DNA of 9,457 bases from Candidatus Peregrinibacteria bacterium (GTDB taxonomy: Bacteria; Patescibacteria; Gracilibacteria; UM-FILTER-43-11), in NCBI GenBank assembly GCA_030620215.1, contig JAUXFE010000017.1, positions 1-9,457 of the forward strand, written 5' to 3'. Below are positions 1 to 6,356 of this stretch, piece after piece. Each line of letters opens with the position of its first letter. The first letter of the stretch is position 1. The translations under genes were made by a program, and so were the position numbers. Under the pieces are notes generated by a model, which was not told where the DNA came from, searched no databases, and saw only the letters and a list, made by a program, of their open reading frames with translations.

Positions 1-13
1 AATAGCTGCAATC

Positions 14-97
14 GGATAAGCCATAGGATAAGCCATAGGATAAGCCACAGGATAAGCCACAGGATAAGCCATAGGATAAACCACAGGATAAGCCATA
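14..97. repeat. 12-bp tandem repeat, 7 units
   Basis: Seven head-to-tail 12-bp units of consensus GGATAAGCCAYA run from 14 to 97 with only C/T and one A/G difference between units. The array ends 6 bp before the yraN start codon. In the yraN frame every unit contains TAA, so it does not extend that protein. Frame 1 is open from the window edge to a TAA at 100-102 and would encode repeated Arg-Ile-Ser-His, so the array could be the tail of an upstream gene. The opposite strand is open as well, so this is weak evidence for coding. Confidence 0.95.
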
Positions 98-103
98 GGT
101 AAC

Positions 104-481
104 ATGTACAAAAAAGAACTGGGAAACAAAGGCGAGCAAATAGCATCCGACTATCTGAAAAAAATCGGCTATAAAATTTTAGAAAGAAATTTTAGAAAAA
201 GAACGGGTGAGATAGATATCATTGCAGAAGATCCCGAAATGAAAGAATGCGTATTTATCGAAGTAAAAACCCGTAAAAGCAAAGCTTTTGGTTATCCGGA
301 AGAGGCTGTCGATAACAGAAAATTGAAAAAACTCATCGCAACTGCTAATCTTTGGCTGGAAGATAAAGAGGAGCAAATGTGGCGCATAGATGTTATTGCT
401 ATAGAAATAGATACTTATACTCCAAAAATCACTCACATTAAGAATATAACCCAAGGTCTACCATCATTTTATGACGAATAA
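104..481 (+). CDS. yraN: YraN/UPF0102 family putative endonuclease-fold protein
   Basis: This 125-residue protein matches the UPF0102 (YraN) family in length and motif order. Seen in the sequence: an N-terminal helix beginning LGNKGEQIASDYL (residues 6-18), then GYKILERN (22-29), then the restriction-endonuclease-like core GEIDII (35-40) and FIEVKTR (51-57). The likely metal-binding residues are E36/D38, E53 and K55, a PD-(D/E)XK arrangement. The family is often found near rnhB and is thought to act in DNA processing, but its substrate is not well settled; nuclease activity here is inferred from the fold. The ATG at 104 fits the usual family N-terminus. An AGGT sits just upstream, too close to be a good ribosome site. 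The end overlaps the next gene by 11 bp, which suggests translational coupling. Confidence 0.93.
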   Translation: MYKKELGNKGEQIASDYLKKIGYKILERNFRKRTGEIDIIAEDPEMKECVFIEVKTRKSKAFGYPEEAVDNRKLKKLIATANLWLEDKEEQMWRIDVIAIEIDTYTPKITHIKNITQGLPSFYDE

Positions 482-1445
482 AACCCAAAGCATATTGATT
501 TTTCTGCTTATGATAACTGTAGTAGGGCTAATAATAGTCTGGTTTTATGTTTTAAATGAGGGGAGGTTGATTATTACAGCAGGATTAAACAATTACACGA
601 TTTATACCGATAGCGAACCGATGGAATGCCTAACCGACCCATGTGAAATTAAATTGAATGTTGGAAGTTACAAAATACGATTTGAAAAAGAGGGATACAA
701 CATAGCTTCATCACAAACGACAATAAGCAGGGGGGGAATAAGTGATATTAAATTCGATCCAAAAAAAATAATGAAAATCGAACCGATTAGCATCGTTCCT
801 AAAACCGACAAACCCACACCTCCTATTCCAACGGATTTAAATGCAGATGATATTATCACCCACATCTGGAATGTGAAAGGTGATAAATTTTTATTTTTAG
901 ATGCAAGTGACAATCGCTTAAAAATACGAAAGTCGGACGGCCAAACCAACTCCGTTACCACACTCAAAAACATAACACCCCCAATAAACTTTTATTGGTC
1001 ACCGAACGAAAAATATATACTTGTTAGTAAGGAAAATGATCTTTATTACATTGAAATTGAAATAGGATCGCGTAAAAAATATGTTTTAGATATTGAACCT
1101 ACGCGAATTTCATGGTCACCAGCAAGCAATTTCTTTTTAATGAACGATAATAACAACTCTTTATATAAAGTAGACTGGAAAGATCAGGAAAACATAAATA
1201 AGATTGATATGACTCTGGATTTAAGTGAAAGCGCATGGATAAATGAAAACACTTTAATAACTTATAATACTGATTCAGCAAAAAATCTAACAAAAATCTG
1301 GACATACAATCCATCGGAATTAATACAGGAAAGCATTACCCAAAAATTCGACTTTCCCTTAGATCAAATAAGCTACGATCCAGTTCAGGGCACTGTCTAC
1401 TTTCATAATTCAAGAGAGGGTGGGTGGTATAAGATGAGAATGTGA
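471..1445 (+). CDS. Membrane-anchored PEGA-domain protein with beta-propeller-like C-terminus
   Basis: The 324-residue protein starts with a short polar segment and one hydrophobic helix (residues 8-28), most likely an uncleaved anchor with the rest outside the cell. A PEGA-type domain follows (about 31-96), shown by the beta-rich stretch ending in LNVGSYKIRFEKEGYN, the family's usual Gly-Tyr signature. A Pro/Thr-rich linker (about 103-122) leads to a region of short beta repeats. Two of these carry Trp-Ser-Pro motifs (FYWSPNEKY and ISWSPASN), as in TolB/WD40-like propellers. PEGA domains are linked to surface-layer and envelope proteins; no enzymatic residue is evident, so a binding or structural role is inferred. 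The ATG at 471 lies inside yraN, with an AAGG 14 bases upstream that is too distant to be a convincing ribosome site. The stop is TGA, which argues against TGA recoding to glycine. Confidence 0.85.
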   Translation: MTNKTQSILIFLLMITVVGLIIVWFYVLNEGRLIITAGLNNYTIYTDSEPMECLTDPCEIKLNVGSYKIRFEKEGYNIASSQTTISRGGISDIKFDPKKIMKIEPISIVPKTDKPTPPIPTDLNADDIITHIWNVKGDKFLFLDASDNRLKIRKSDGQTNSVTTLKNITPPINFYWSPNEKYILVSKENDLYYIEIEIGSRKKYVLDIEPTRISWSPASNFFLMNDNNNSLYKVDWKDQENINKIDMTLDLSESAWINENTLITYNTDSAKNLTKIWTYNPSELIQESITQKFDFPLDQISYDPVQGTVYFHNSREGGWYKMRM

Positions 1446-1464
1446 ATTACATACCCCTGTATCC

Positions 1465-1488
1465 TCACACTCAAACTCACACTCAAAC
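1465..1488. repeat. 12-bp tandem duplication
   Basis: Two exact copies of TCACACTCAAAC lie back to back in the 117-bp spacer between the PEGA gene and the glycoside hydrolase gene. A second small repeat, AGTTTC twice, follows at 1501-1512. I see no convincing promoter or terminator in this spacer. Confidence 0.9.
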
Positions 1489-1562
1489 CTAAGTAGCAAC
1501 AGTTTCAGTTTCAGTATACGGAATACAGTCTAAATACACCCTGCATTTCAAAAACAATAACC

Positions 1563-2666
1563 ATGATTAATATAAAAACCACAATTAGCATTTTCATCCC
1601 CCTCTTATTCGTCATAACTACAATCGGATCCACAATCGGATTCACAACCGAGTCTACCATCGAATCCACCACCGGAAATGTAAGAAGCATTTACTTAACA
1701 GCTTACACCGTTTCCACAAATCACTTCACGGAATTAATAGATACCCTAATAGAAAATGGAGGTAATGCGGTGGTAATAGATATAGAAATAGGTGGTGGAA
1801 AATTGGCCTTCGTGCCTGAAAATGAGTCTTTAAGAAACATAAATCCGGGCAGGGAAATGAATGATTACAAAGCGGTTGTAAAATACCTGCATGACAGAGG
1901 TCTATACGTTATAGCCAGACAAGTCGTATTTAACAACCCATACATATCCGTACGCCGACCAGACTGGAGAATCCGATATAAATGGTGGAACGGAACATAT
2001 GATTACAGGTGGCTTGATCCATCAAGGGCAGGCGTACAGCTATACAACTTAATGATAATGGAAGAAGTGGCGAAATTCGGATTTGATGAGATCCAATTCG
2101 ATTATATTCGCTTTCCTGCAACCAATCATAATATTCTGGATTATTGGTATGACGAAGAAAATTTTGATAATCATGACGTAATAAATCACTTTTTAAAACG
2201 GGCAAGAATAGTGGCAGATAAATATGATATAGCTTTAGGTGTAGATACTTTTGGAGGTATTGTATGGGGTGACGTTGATTGGAAAATAGTCGGCCAAAAT
2301 GTTGAGGAAATGGCAAAAATCGTAGATGTGATTTATCCCATGACATATCCATCGCATTACAGCCCGGGCTATTACGGCATTTATAACATGTACTATGCCC
2401 CTTATGACATCGTATATGAATCAATTAAAAGATTCGTTGAACAAGCGGATGGTAATGCAGAAATAAGACCTTATATTCAAGGATTTGCTCTAAAAACTTA
2501 TAATTTTGGAGGCAAGTACATAGGTGACCAAATTCAGGCAGGCTACGATGCAGGCGCTACGGGGTTTGCGATATGGAATGCAAGAAATAGCTATACATAT
2601 AGCTGGAGTAATATGGATATGGAACCTGAATTAACTATCAACGATCAACAATCAGCAGATCAGTAA
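1563..2666 (+). CDS. Secreted DUF4015-type putative glycoside hydrolase
   Basis: The 367-residue protein has a signal peptide or anchor (hydrophobic residues 8-19 after K5), a Thr/Ser-rich repeat (20-39), then a TIM-barrel enzyme domain (about 41-345). The domain matches the DUF4015 putative glycosyl hydrolase family: VRSIYLTAYTV (40-50), AVVIDIEIGGGKL (69-81), LYVIARQVVFNNP (114-126), WLDPSR (150-155), FDEIQFDYIRFP (174-185), YPMTYPSHYSPGYYG (258-272) and GFAIWNARN (334-342). Acidic residues in FDEIQFDYIRFP sit where a barrel active site would be expected, but which residue is catalytic is inference. Substrate is unknown; extracellular or cell-wall polysaccharide is plausible. It probably belongs with the two upstream genes, 117 bp away. 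The ATG at 1563 directly precedes the signal sequence; no Shine-Dalgarno is seen. It converges on rpsI with a 53-bp gap. Confidence 0.9.
   Translation: MINIKTTISIFIPLLFVITTIGSTIGFTTESTIESTTGNVRSIYLTAYTVSTNHFTELIDTLIENGGNAVVIDIEIGGGKLAFVPENESLRNINPGREMNDYKAVVKYLHDRGLYVIARQVVFNNPYISVRRPDWRIRYKWWNGTYDYRWLDPSRAGVQLYNLMIMEEVAKFGFDEIQFDYIRFPATNHNILDYWYDEENFDNHDVINHFLKRARIVADKYDIALGVDTFGGIVWGDVDWKIVGQNVEEMAKIVDVIYPMTYPSHYSPGYYGIYNMYYAPYDIVYESIKRFVEQADGNAEIRPYIQGFALKTYNFGGKYIGDQIQAGYDAGATGFAIWNARNSYTYSWSNMDMEPELTINDQQSADQ
1620..1679 (+). repeat. In-frame 12-bp repeat coding a Thr-rich linker
   Basis: Five degenerate 12-bp units beginning ACAATCGGATYC encode the tetrapeptides TIGS, TIGF, TTES, TIES and TTGN at residues 20-39, between the signal sequence and the catalytic domain. 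The first two units differ by one base and later ones have diverged. The period is the same as the arrays at 14-97 and 1465-1488, and CAATCGGAT also occurs at 9-17 where the first array begins. Confidence 0.9.
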
Positions 2667-2686
2667 AAGAGAACAAACAAACTTGG

Positions 2687-2714
2687 CTGATAGCTGATAG
2701 CTGATAGCTGATAG
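2687..2714. repeat. Heptanucleotide repeat (CTGATAG x4)
   Basis: Four exact CTGATAG units sit between the convergent glycoside hydrolase and rpsI genes. ATCAGCAGATCAG at 2650-2662 could pair with the repeat with one bulge. No U-tract follows on either strand, so I do not call it a terminator. Confidence 0.95.
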
Positions 2715-2719
2715 TTAAA

Positions 2720-3157
2720 TTAACGCTTAGCCCACTGCGGTGCACGACGAGCACGTTTTAATCCGAATTTCTTTCTCTCTTTAGATCTGGAGTCTCTTGT
2801 TAAGAATCCGGCCTGCTTTAATGTTTTACGTAATTCTGGATCATATTCCAGAAGTGCTTTAGAAATTCCGTGACGAGCGGCATCTGCCTGAGAACTAACG
2901 CCACCACCAGTAACCTTTACTGTAATATCAAAAAGCTTTTGAGCATTAGCGAGTTTAAGCGGAGCCTTTACCTTGCCGACTAAAATTCCAAAGAAGTACT
3001 CATCAACGGGTTGATTATTAATAATAATATCACCCTTTCCATTTTCATATAAACGCACGCGCGCAACAGATGTCTTGCGCTTTCCATTAGCATAAAAATA
3101 ACGACCTTTTCGTTGCATTAAATTATTTTCCGTTGTTTCTTCTTTCTTATCAGACAT
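2720..3157 (-). CDS. rpsI: 30S ribosomal protein S9 (uS9)
   Basis: S9 sits in the head of the small subunit, with its C-terminal tail reaching the P-site tRNA. The protein has 145 residues. Family marks are [17 protein letters not shown] (from residue 18), the NNQPVDEYF segment (47-55), [22 protein letters not shown], and the basic tail ending [17 protein letters not shown] with the invariant C-terminal Lys-Arg. The first 17 residues are an acidic extension ([12 protein letters not shown]...) not seen in the 130-residue E. coli protein. Met14 is an alternative start, but neither start has a Shine-Dalgarno sequence. The gene follows rplM, the ancient L13-S9 pair, separated here by a 95-bp repeat-filled spacer. 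It appears to be the last gene of the ribosomal cluster. Confidence 0.98.
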   Translation of the reverse strand: MSDKKEETTENNLMQRKGRYFYANGKRKTSVARVRLYENGKGDIIINNQPVDEYFFGILVGKVKAPLKLANAQKLFDITVKVTGGGVSSQADAARHGISKALLEYDPELRKTLKQAGFLTRDSRSKERKKFGLKRARRAPQWAKR

Positions 3158-3159
3158 TG

Positions 3160-3252
3160 TTTAAAGTTTAGAATTTAGAGTTTAGAGTTTGATTAGAGTT
3201 TAGAGTTTAGAACTTAGAGTTTAGAGTTTGATTAGAGTTTAGAGTTTAGAAC
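3160..3252. repeat. TTTAGAG heptad array with 39-bp higher-order duplication
   Basis: The whole rplM-rpsI spacer consists of variants of TTTAGAG. On top of the 7-bp period there is a perfect 39-bp duplication: 3175-3213 and 3214-3252 are identical, each containing TTTGATTAGAG and ending TTTAGAAC. A partial third copy (TTAGAGTTT) runs into the rplM stop codon and last codons at 3253-3261. In the mRNA this gives repeated CTCTAAA just upstream of rpsI with no Shine-Dalgarno motif. Confidence 0.97.
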
Positions 3253-3684
3253 TTAGAGTTTTAACTCGGTAGGATTCTGGCCTTTGTGAGGATGTTCTGA
3301 ACCTGCATATACATTGAATTTCGCCACAATGAATTTCTTCAAACGATTAGCCGGGATCATACCGGTTACAGCCTCTTTTAAAATTCTGGTTGGATTGTTT
3401 TCTTTAACACTCTCGAATGATCTACGTTTTAAATGTCCAAGATAACCTGAATGGGAAATATATTCTTTTTGCTCAGTTTTTTGACCTGTTAATTTTACTT
3501 TGTCAGCATTTATAACTACAACATAATCTCCCATATCCAAATGTGGTGTAAAACTAGGTTTGTTTTTACCTCGCAACACATTTGCGATTTCAGTTGCCAG
3601 ACGACCGAGCACCTTATCGGTAGCATCGATTAGATACCACTTTCTATCATCTTTAGCCGGCGATTTAGGAGTAAATGTTTTCAT
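3253..3684 (-). CDS. rplM: 50S ribosomal protein L13 (uL13)
   Basis: L13 is an early-assembling 23S rRNA-binding protein of the large subunit. I place the start at 3684, giving 143 residues beginning MKTFTPKSP, matching the usual family N-terminus (MKTF.. and 142 residues in E. coli). An in-frame ATG at 3699 would add MEIYK and is less likely. Marks: WYLIDATDKVLGRLATEIANVLRGKNKPSFTPHLDMGDYVVVINA, then SHSGYLGHLK and AVTGMIPANRLKKF. The final codons (Leu-Lys-Leu) lie in sequence continuous with the downstream repeat array. A weak GGA ribosome site about 10 bases before the ATG lies inside a perfect hairpin (3692-3740), suggesting translational control. Confidence 0.97.
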   Translation of the reverse strand: MKTFTPKSPAKDDRKWYLIDATDKVLGRLATEIANVLRGKNKPSFTPHLDMGDYVVVINADKVKLTGQKTEQKEYISHSGYLGHLKRRSFESVKENNPTRILKEAVTGMIPANRLKKFIVAKFNVYAGSEHPHKGQNPTELKL

Positions 3685-3691
3685 CTTATAT

Positions 3692-3740
3692 ATTTCCATT
3701 GACTGCCTATCGACTAAGTCAATTGGCAGTCAATGGAAAT
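3692..3740 (-). promoter_or_regulatory. Perfect 16-bp hairpin before rplM
   Basis: Positions 3692-3707 (ATTTCCATTGACTGCC) and 3725-3740 (GGCAGTCAATGGAAAT) are exact reverse complements around a 17-base loop. In the mRNA the 5' arm begins at the last base of the rplQ stop codon and the 3' arm ends 7 bases before the rplM start. The arm contains GGA, the only Shine-Dalgarno-like motif for rplM, and the alternative ATG at 3699. No U-run follows, so it is not an intrinsic terminator. L13 is known to repress its own rplM-rpsI mRNA in E. coli, and L13 leader RNAs are known in Firmicutes. A similar role here is inference. Confidence 0.7.
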
Positions 3741-4093
3741 TAAATTAGTTCAATTTGTACCATAGGTGCAGCATCCCCTGCACGATAACCCAAGGGTATA
3801 ATCCTAAGGAAACCTGAATTGCGATCTTTATATCGTTCTAAAATCTCACGTGTAAGTTTTTTAGATGCGCTTTTGTCTGTAAAATATGCATTTAATGTAC
3901 GCATAGAAACTGACAAAGACTGCTTTTTAGCACTGGTAATTAATTTTTCAACAATCGGCTTAATCATCTTTGCCTTAGACTTAGTAGTTTTAACTTTCTC
4001 ATAAAGAATTATGGATGTAGCCATATTTCTTAGCATGGAATCCAAATGCGCTTGATCTCTGTTTAACCTAGTTGTCTTAACTCTATGTCGCAT
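3740..4093 (-). CDS. rplQ: 50S ribosomal protein L17 (bL17)
   Basis: L17 is a large-subunit protein near the exit-tunnel side, usually encoded right after rpoA, as here. The 117-residue protein shows the family start MRHRVKTTRLNRDQAHLDSMLRNMATSIILYEKVKTT, including the region that lies along 23S rRNA. The central helix is TKSKAKMIKPIVEKLIT, and the end is LERYKDRNSGFLRIIPLGYRAGDAAPMVQIELI, matching the standard R..GGY.RI...R.GDAA.M..IEL pattern. The ATG at 4093 gives the conserved MRH start. It has no Shine-Dalgarno sequence; the upstream mRNA is AU-rich CATTTAN repeat. The stop codon's last base opens the hairpin before rplM. Confidence 0.98.
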   Translation of the reverse strand: MRHRVKTTRLNRDQAHLDSMLRNMATSIILYEKVKTTKSKAKMIKPIVEKLITSAKKQSLSVSMRTLNAYFTDKSASKKLTREILERYKDRNSGFLRIIPLGYRAGDAAPMVQIELI

Positions 4094-4097
4094 GAAT

Positions 4098-4166
4098 TAA
4101 ATGATAAATAAAATGATAAATACTAAATGATAAATGGGAATCAGAAATCTGAAATCAGAAATCTGA
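4098..4166. repeat. rpoA-rplQ spacer: TAAATGATAAAT repeats plus 14-bp dyad duplication
   Basis: Positions 4098-4136 hold three TAAATGATAAAT-type units with period near 13. Positions 4139-4152 and 4153-4166 are two exact copies of AATCAGAAATCTGA, each containing the inverted repeat TCAGA-AA-TCTGA. The second copy ends 2 bp before the rpoA stop codon. On the mRNA the dyads directly follow rpoA and could form small hairpins before rplQ. Confidence 0.93.
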
Positions 4167-4167
4167 A

Positions 4168-5157
4168 TTACATCTCTCCGCCTTCATCCATTAAAGCCAA
4201 ACCGCGTGGAGACAAAGCATCACTTACCTCAGTCATAGCCTTTTTACCAAACCCACGGAAGTTACCAAGCTTGCTAGGAGTGCATTTAACGAGTTGTTCA
4301 ATAGAACCGATACCTCCGTTAATCAAAGCATTTAGTGTACGTGGAGAGAAATTAAGGATTTCAATTGGAGTATATGTTTCTTTCTTTGATTCCTCCTCCT
4401 GCTCTTCCATCTCTTTTTCTTTAACGGTTTGAACATCACTTCTGAAATCAGGCTCAATATCATCTTCTTCCATTAAGAACAGATCAAAATAAGATTTAAG
4501 AACACTTGAGCTGAATTTTAAAGCCTCTTCAGGGCTAATAGAACCATTTGTTTGAATTTCAAGAGTCAACTTATCTAAATCGGTCATTTGCCCTACACGA
4601 GCATTTGATATATCGTATCTAACTTTAATAACCGGAGAATAAATAGCATCGATTTGAATAAGACCGACATCTTTTTTACTCTTTTTGCGAAGAGAAGCCG
4701 GAACATACCCAACACCCTTTTCTACAACCATTTCTATATTCAACTTAGTACCTCTTTTTGTAATAGAAGTGATTTTTTGATCTGGATTTAAAATTTCAAT
4801 ATCACTTGAACACTCAATAGATTTAGCAGTAACATCGCCTTCTTTACTAATGGAAAGCTTAACTGTCTCCGGATCTTTAGAGTGTTTTTTAAGCTGAACC
4901 AATTTGAGATTTAACAAGATATCCAAAACACTATCCTTAACACCGGGAAGAGCGGAATATTCATGAGATACTCCCTCGATTTTAGCAGCTGTTATCGCTG
5001 CTCCGGGCAATGAAGAAAGCAAAACCCGACGAAAAGCATTCCCAAGTGTCATTCCATAACCGGCAGGCAATGGGCTGATACTAAAAATAGCATGATTTTT
5101 ATCGACGGATTCAGTTTGAATTTTAGGCAAACCAATTTCTTCTTGGATAATATGCAT
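4168..5157 (-). CDS. rpoA: DNA-directed RNA polymerase subunit alpha
   Basis: The alpha subunit dimerises to seed RNA polymerase assembly, and its C-terminal domain contacts UP elements and activators. I choose the ATG at 5157 (MHIIQEEIGLPKI), giving 329 residues, the E. coli length. The open frame extends to 5199 but would overlap rpsD and add a stretch foreign to the family. The N-terminal domain (about 1-225) shows PLPAGYGMTLGNAFRRVLLSSLPGAAI and the VKDSVLDILLNLK segment. A strongly acidic linker (about 231-261) follows. The C-terminal domain (262-322) has FSPRTLNALI and FRGFGKKAMTEV. Compared with E. coli, the DNA-contact residues R265 and N268 are kept (R273, N276), while C269 and S299 are both Ala. 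The gene follows rpsD by 19 bp. Confidence 0.98.
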   Translation of the reverse strand: MHIIQEEIGLPKIQTESVDKNHAIFSISPLPAGYGMTLGNAFRRVLLSSLPGAAITAAKIEGVSHEYSALPGVKDSVLDILLNLKLVQLKKHSKDPETVKLSISKEGDVTAKSIECSSDIEILNPDQKITSITKRGTKLNIEMVVEKGVGYVPASLRKKSKKDVGLIQIDAIYSPVIKVRYDISNARVGQMTDLDKLTLEIQTNGSISPEEALKFSSSVLKSYFDLFLMEEDDIEPDFRSDVQTVKEKEMEEQEEESKKETYTPIEILNFSPRTLNALINGGIGSIEQLVKCTPSKLGNFRGFGKKAMTEVSDALSPRGLALMDEGGEM

Positions 5158-5176
5158 AATATATAAGTTAAAAAAT

Positions 5177-5782
5177 TTAACGGGAGTAGAACTCCACAAT
5201 CAACTGGCTATCAATACTCTTTTCTAGATCATCTATTTCTGGAAGAGCCAGTACTTCCGCAGTTAGTTTTTTCAAATCAACCTTCAACCATTTTGGAGAA
5301 TAATCTTTTACTTTATCCAAACCACTATAAAGTGCGGAATCTGCATGTTTAGGAAGAAGCTCGATTTTATCCCCAGGACGAACAACGATAGATGGTATAT
5401 CAACACGACGCCCGTTCAATTTAAAATGCCCATGATTCACCATTTGACGAGCCTGCATACGAGTCACTGCGAATTGAGAAACATAAATCACGTTATCAAG
5501 CCTTCTTTCAAAGAGACGTAGGAAATTTTGACCGGTATCACCGGGCTGAGAAGATGCTTTCGCGAAATTATTTCGCATCTGACGTTCGGTCAAACCGAAA
5601 ACAAAACGTGCTTTTTGCTTTTCATCTAACTGGCGGCCATATTCACTCTTCTTTTTAAATTTAGAACCATGTACGCCAGGTTTGGACTGACGTTTGCGTA
5701 ATATTTTCGTGTATTTCTCGGCTCCAAATAAATTGGCACCTAATCTACGACATAACTTTGCTTTCGGACCTGTATATCTCAT
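5177..5782 (-). CDS. rpsD: 30S ribosomal protein S4 (uS4)
   Basis: S4 is a primary 16S rRNA-binding protein and a translational regulator of the alpha operon in E. coli. The 201-residue protein shows MRYTGPKAKLCRRLG at the start, KKSEYGRQLDEKQKARFVFGLTERQMRNNFAKA, then the S4 RNA-binding domain (about 90-155) with RRLDNVIYVSQFAVTRMQARQMVNHGHFKLNGRRVDIPS and VRPGDKIEL. Only one cysteine (C11) remains in the N-terminal region, so this is the zinc-free form. Context is the standard order S13-S11-S4-alpha. No Shine-Dalgarno precedes the start; the mRNA there is an AU-rich heptad repeat. I see no S4-type pseudoknot leader, though this was judged by eye only. Confidence 0.98.
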   Translation of the reverse strand: MRYTGPKAKLCRRLGANLFGAEKYTKILRKRQSKPGVHGSKFKKKSEYGRQLDEKQKARFVFGLTERQMRNNFAKASSQPGDTGQNFLRLFERRLDNVIYVSQFAVTRMQARQMVNHGHFKLNGRRVDIPSIVVRPGDKIELLPKHADSALYSGLDKVKDYSPKWLKVDLKKLTAEVLALPEIDDLEKSIDSQLIVEFYSR

Positions 5783-5793
5783 TAATAATTACA

Positions 5794-5814
5794 AATTATG
5801 AATTATGAATTATA
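5794..5814. repeat. Heptanucleotide repeat AATTATG x3
   Basis: Three units (two AATTATG, one AATTATA) occupy the middle of the 41-bp rpsK-rpsD spacer. The rest of the spacer is A/T-rich with no ribosome-binding motif. Confidence 0.9.
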
Positions 5815-5823
5815 AATAAAAAA

Positions 5824-6222
5824 TTAAATACGACGTCTCTTTCTTTTTCTACAGCCATTATGGGCAACCGGAGTAACATCAAAAATAGCACTTAATTCAA
5901 TACCGGCGGCCTGAATACCGCGAACAGATTGTTCCCTGCCTGTTCCAACTCCTTTTAAGAAAACTCTAACCTTTTGAACACCGTAAGCTATTGCCTTTTC
6001 CATCAATTTTTCAGCCGTAACCGTTGCGGCATAAGGAGTAGATTTACGAGACCCCTTAAAGCCACATGCACCTGCACTGAATTGTGCGAGCAAATTGCCA
6101 TTAGGATCTGTTAAAGACATTAAAGTGTTATTAAAAGAGGCCGTAATATAAACATTAGCCTCCGGAACGGACTTTTTAATCTTTTTACCACCTGATTTTT
6201 TAACTTTTTTCTCGTCAGCCAT
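5824..6222 (-). CDS. rpsK: 30S ribosomal protein S11 (uS11)
   Basis: S11 lies on the small-subunit platform beside the E site and helps position mRNA near the anti-Shine-Dalgarno region. The 132-residue protein has a lysine-rich N-terminus (1-18), then ANVYITASFNNTLMSLTDPNGNLLAQFSAGACGFKGSRKSTPYAA. The C-terminal motif is GREQSVRGIQAAGIELSAIFDVTPVAHNGCRKRKRRRI, very close to the family's DVTPxxHNGCRxxKRRR ending. The usual glycine-rich GPG(S/R)GRE is GVGTGRE here, a mild change. The ATG at 6222 begins MADEKK. The upstream mRNA is poly-U-like and lacks a Shine-Dalgarno sequence. The gene lies 134 bp after rpsM, one of the longest spacers in the cluster, filled by an inverted-repeat structure. 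Confidence 0.98.
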   Translation of the reverse strand: MADEKKVKKSGGKKIKKSVPEANVYITASFNNTLMSLTDPNGNLLAQFSAGACGFKGSRKSTPYAATVTAEKLMEKAIAYGVQKVRVFLKGVGTGREQSVRGIQAAGIELSAIFDVTPVAHNGCRKRKRRRI

Positions 6223-6240
6223 AAAAAATGATAAATAATA

Positions 6241-6352
6241 TTGTTAGGTTGTAGCTTGTTAGCTTATTAGCTTATTAGCTTGTTAGATTTTTAGCTTTTT
6301 AGGCTTATATATCGGCCTAAGAACCTAAGAAGCTAAGAACCTAACAAGCTAA
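6241..6352 (-). repeat. TAGCTTRT repeats forming a compound hairpin between rpsM and rpsK
   Basis: The left half (6241-6300) carries TAGCTTAT/TAGCTTGT units with an 8-bp period. The right half (6315-6352) carries the same theme inverted. TTAGCTTGTTAG at 6275-6286 is the exact complement of CTAACAAGCTAA at 6341-6352 (12 bp). TTAGCTT at 6291-6297 pairs with 6330-6336. TTAGGC at 6299-6304 pairs with GCCTAA at 6315-6320, leaving a 10-base loop. Transcribed with the operon, this should fold into a long interrupted hairpin. No U-run follows the structure in the mRNA, so termination is not indicated; attenuation, processing or mRNA stabilisation are possible. Confidence 0.85.
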
Positions 6353-6356
6353 AAAA

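Noticed and set aside
1443..1494. TGA recoded as glycine, extending the PEGA protein
   Set aside because: Read-through would give only a repeat-derived tail to a TAG, and no conserved gene here contains an in-frame TGA.
1930..2424. Long antisense open frame opposite the glycoside hydrolase
   Set aside because: It shows no family features, is rich in rare residues and mirrors a well-conserved coding frame.
2650..2714. Terminator from ATCAGCAGATCAG pairing with the CTGATAG repeat
   Set aside because: The pairing is imperfect, the loop is long and no U-run follows.
3160..3252. CRISPR-like array
   Set aside because: Copies are directly adjacent with no unique spacers, and there are no cas genes.
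3685..3699. rplM start at 3699
   Set aside because: It adds MEIYK before the conserved MKTF start and lies within the hairpin arm; 3684 fits the family better.
4127..4432. Plus-strand open frame opposite the rpoA end
   Set aside because: It is antisense to the conserved alpha C-terminal domain and starts in repeat DNA.
5158..5199. Longer rpoA start at 5199
   Set aside because: It overlaps the rpsD end and adds residues foreign to the family; the ATG at 5157 gives the standard N-terminus and length.
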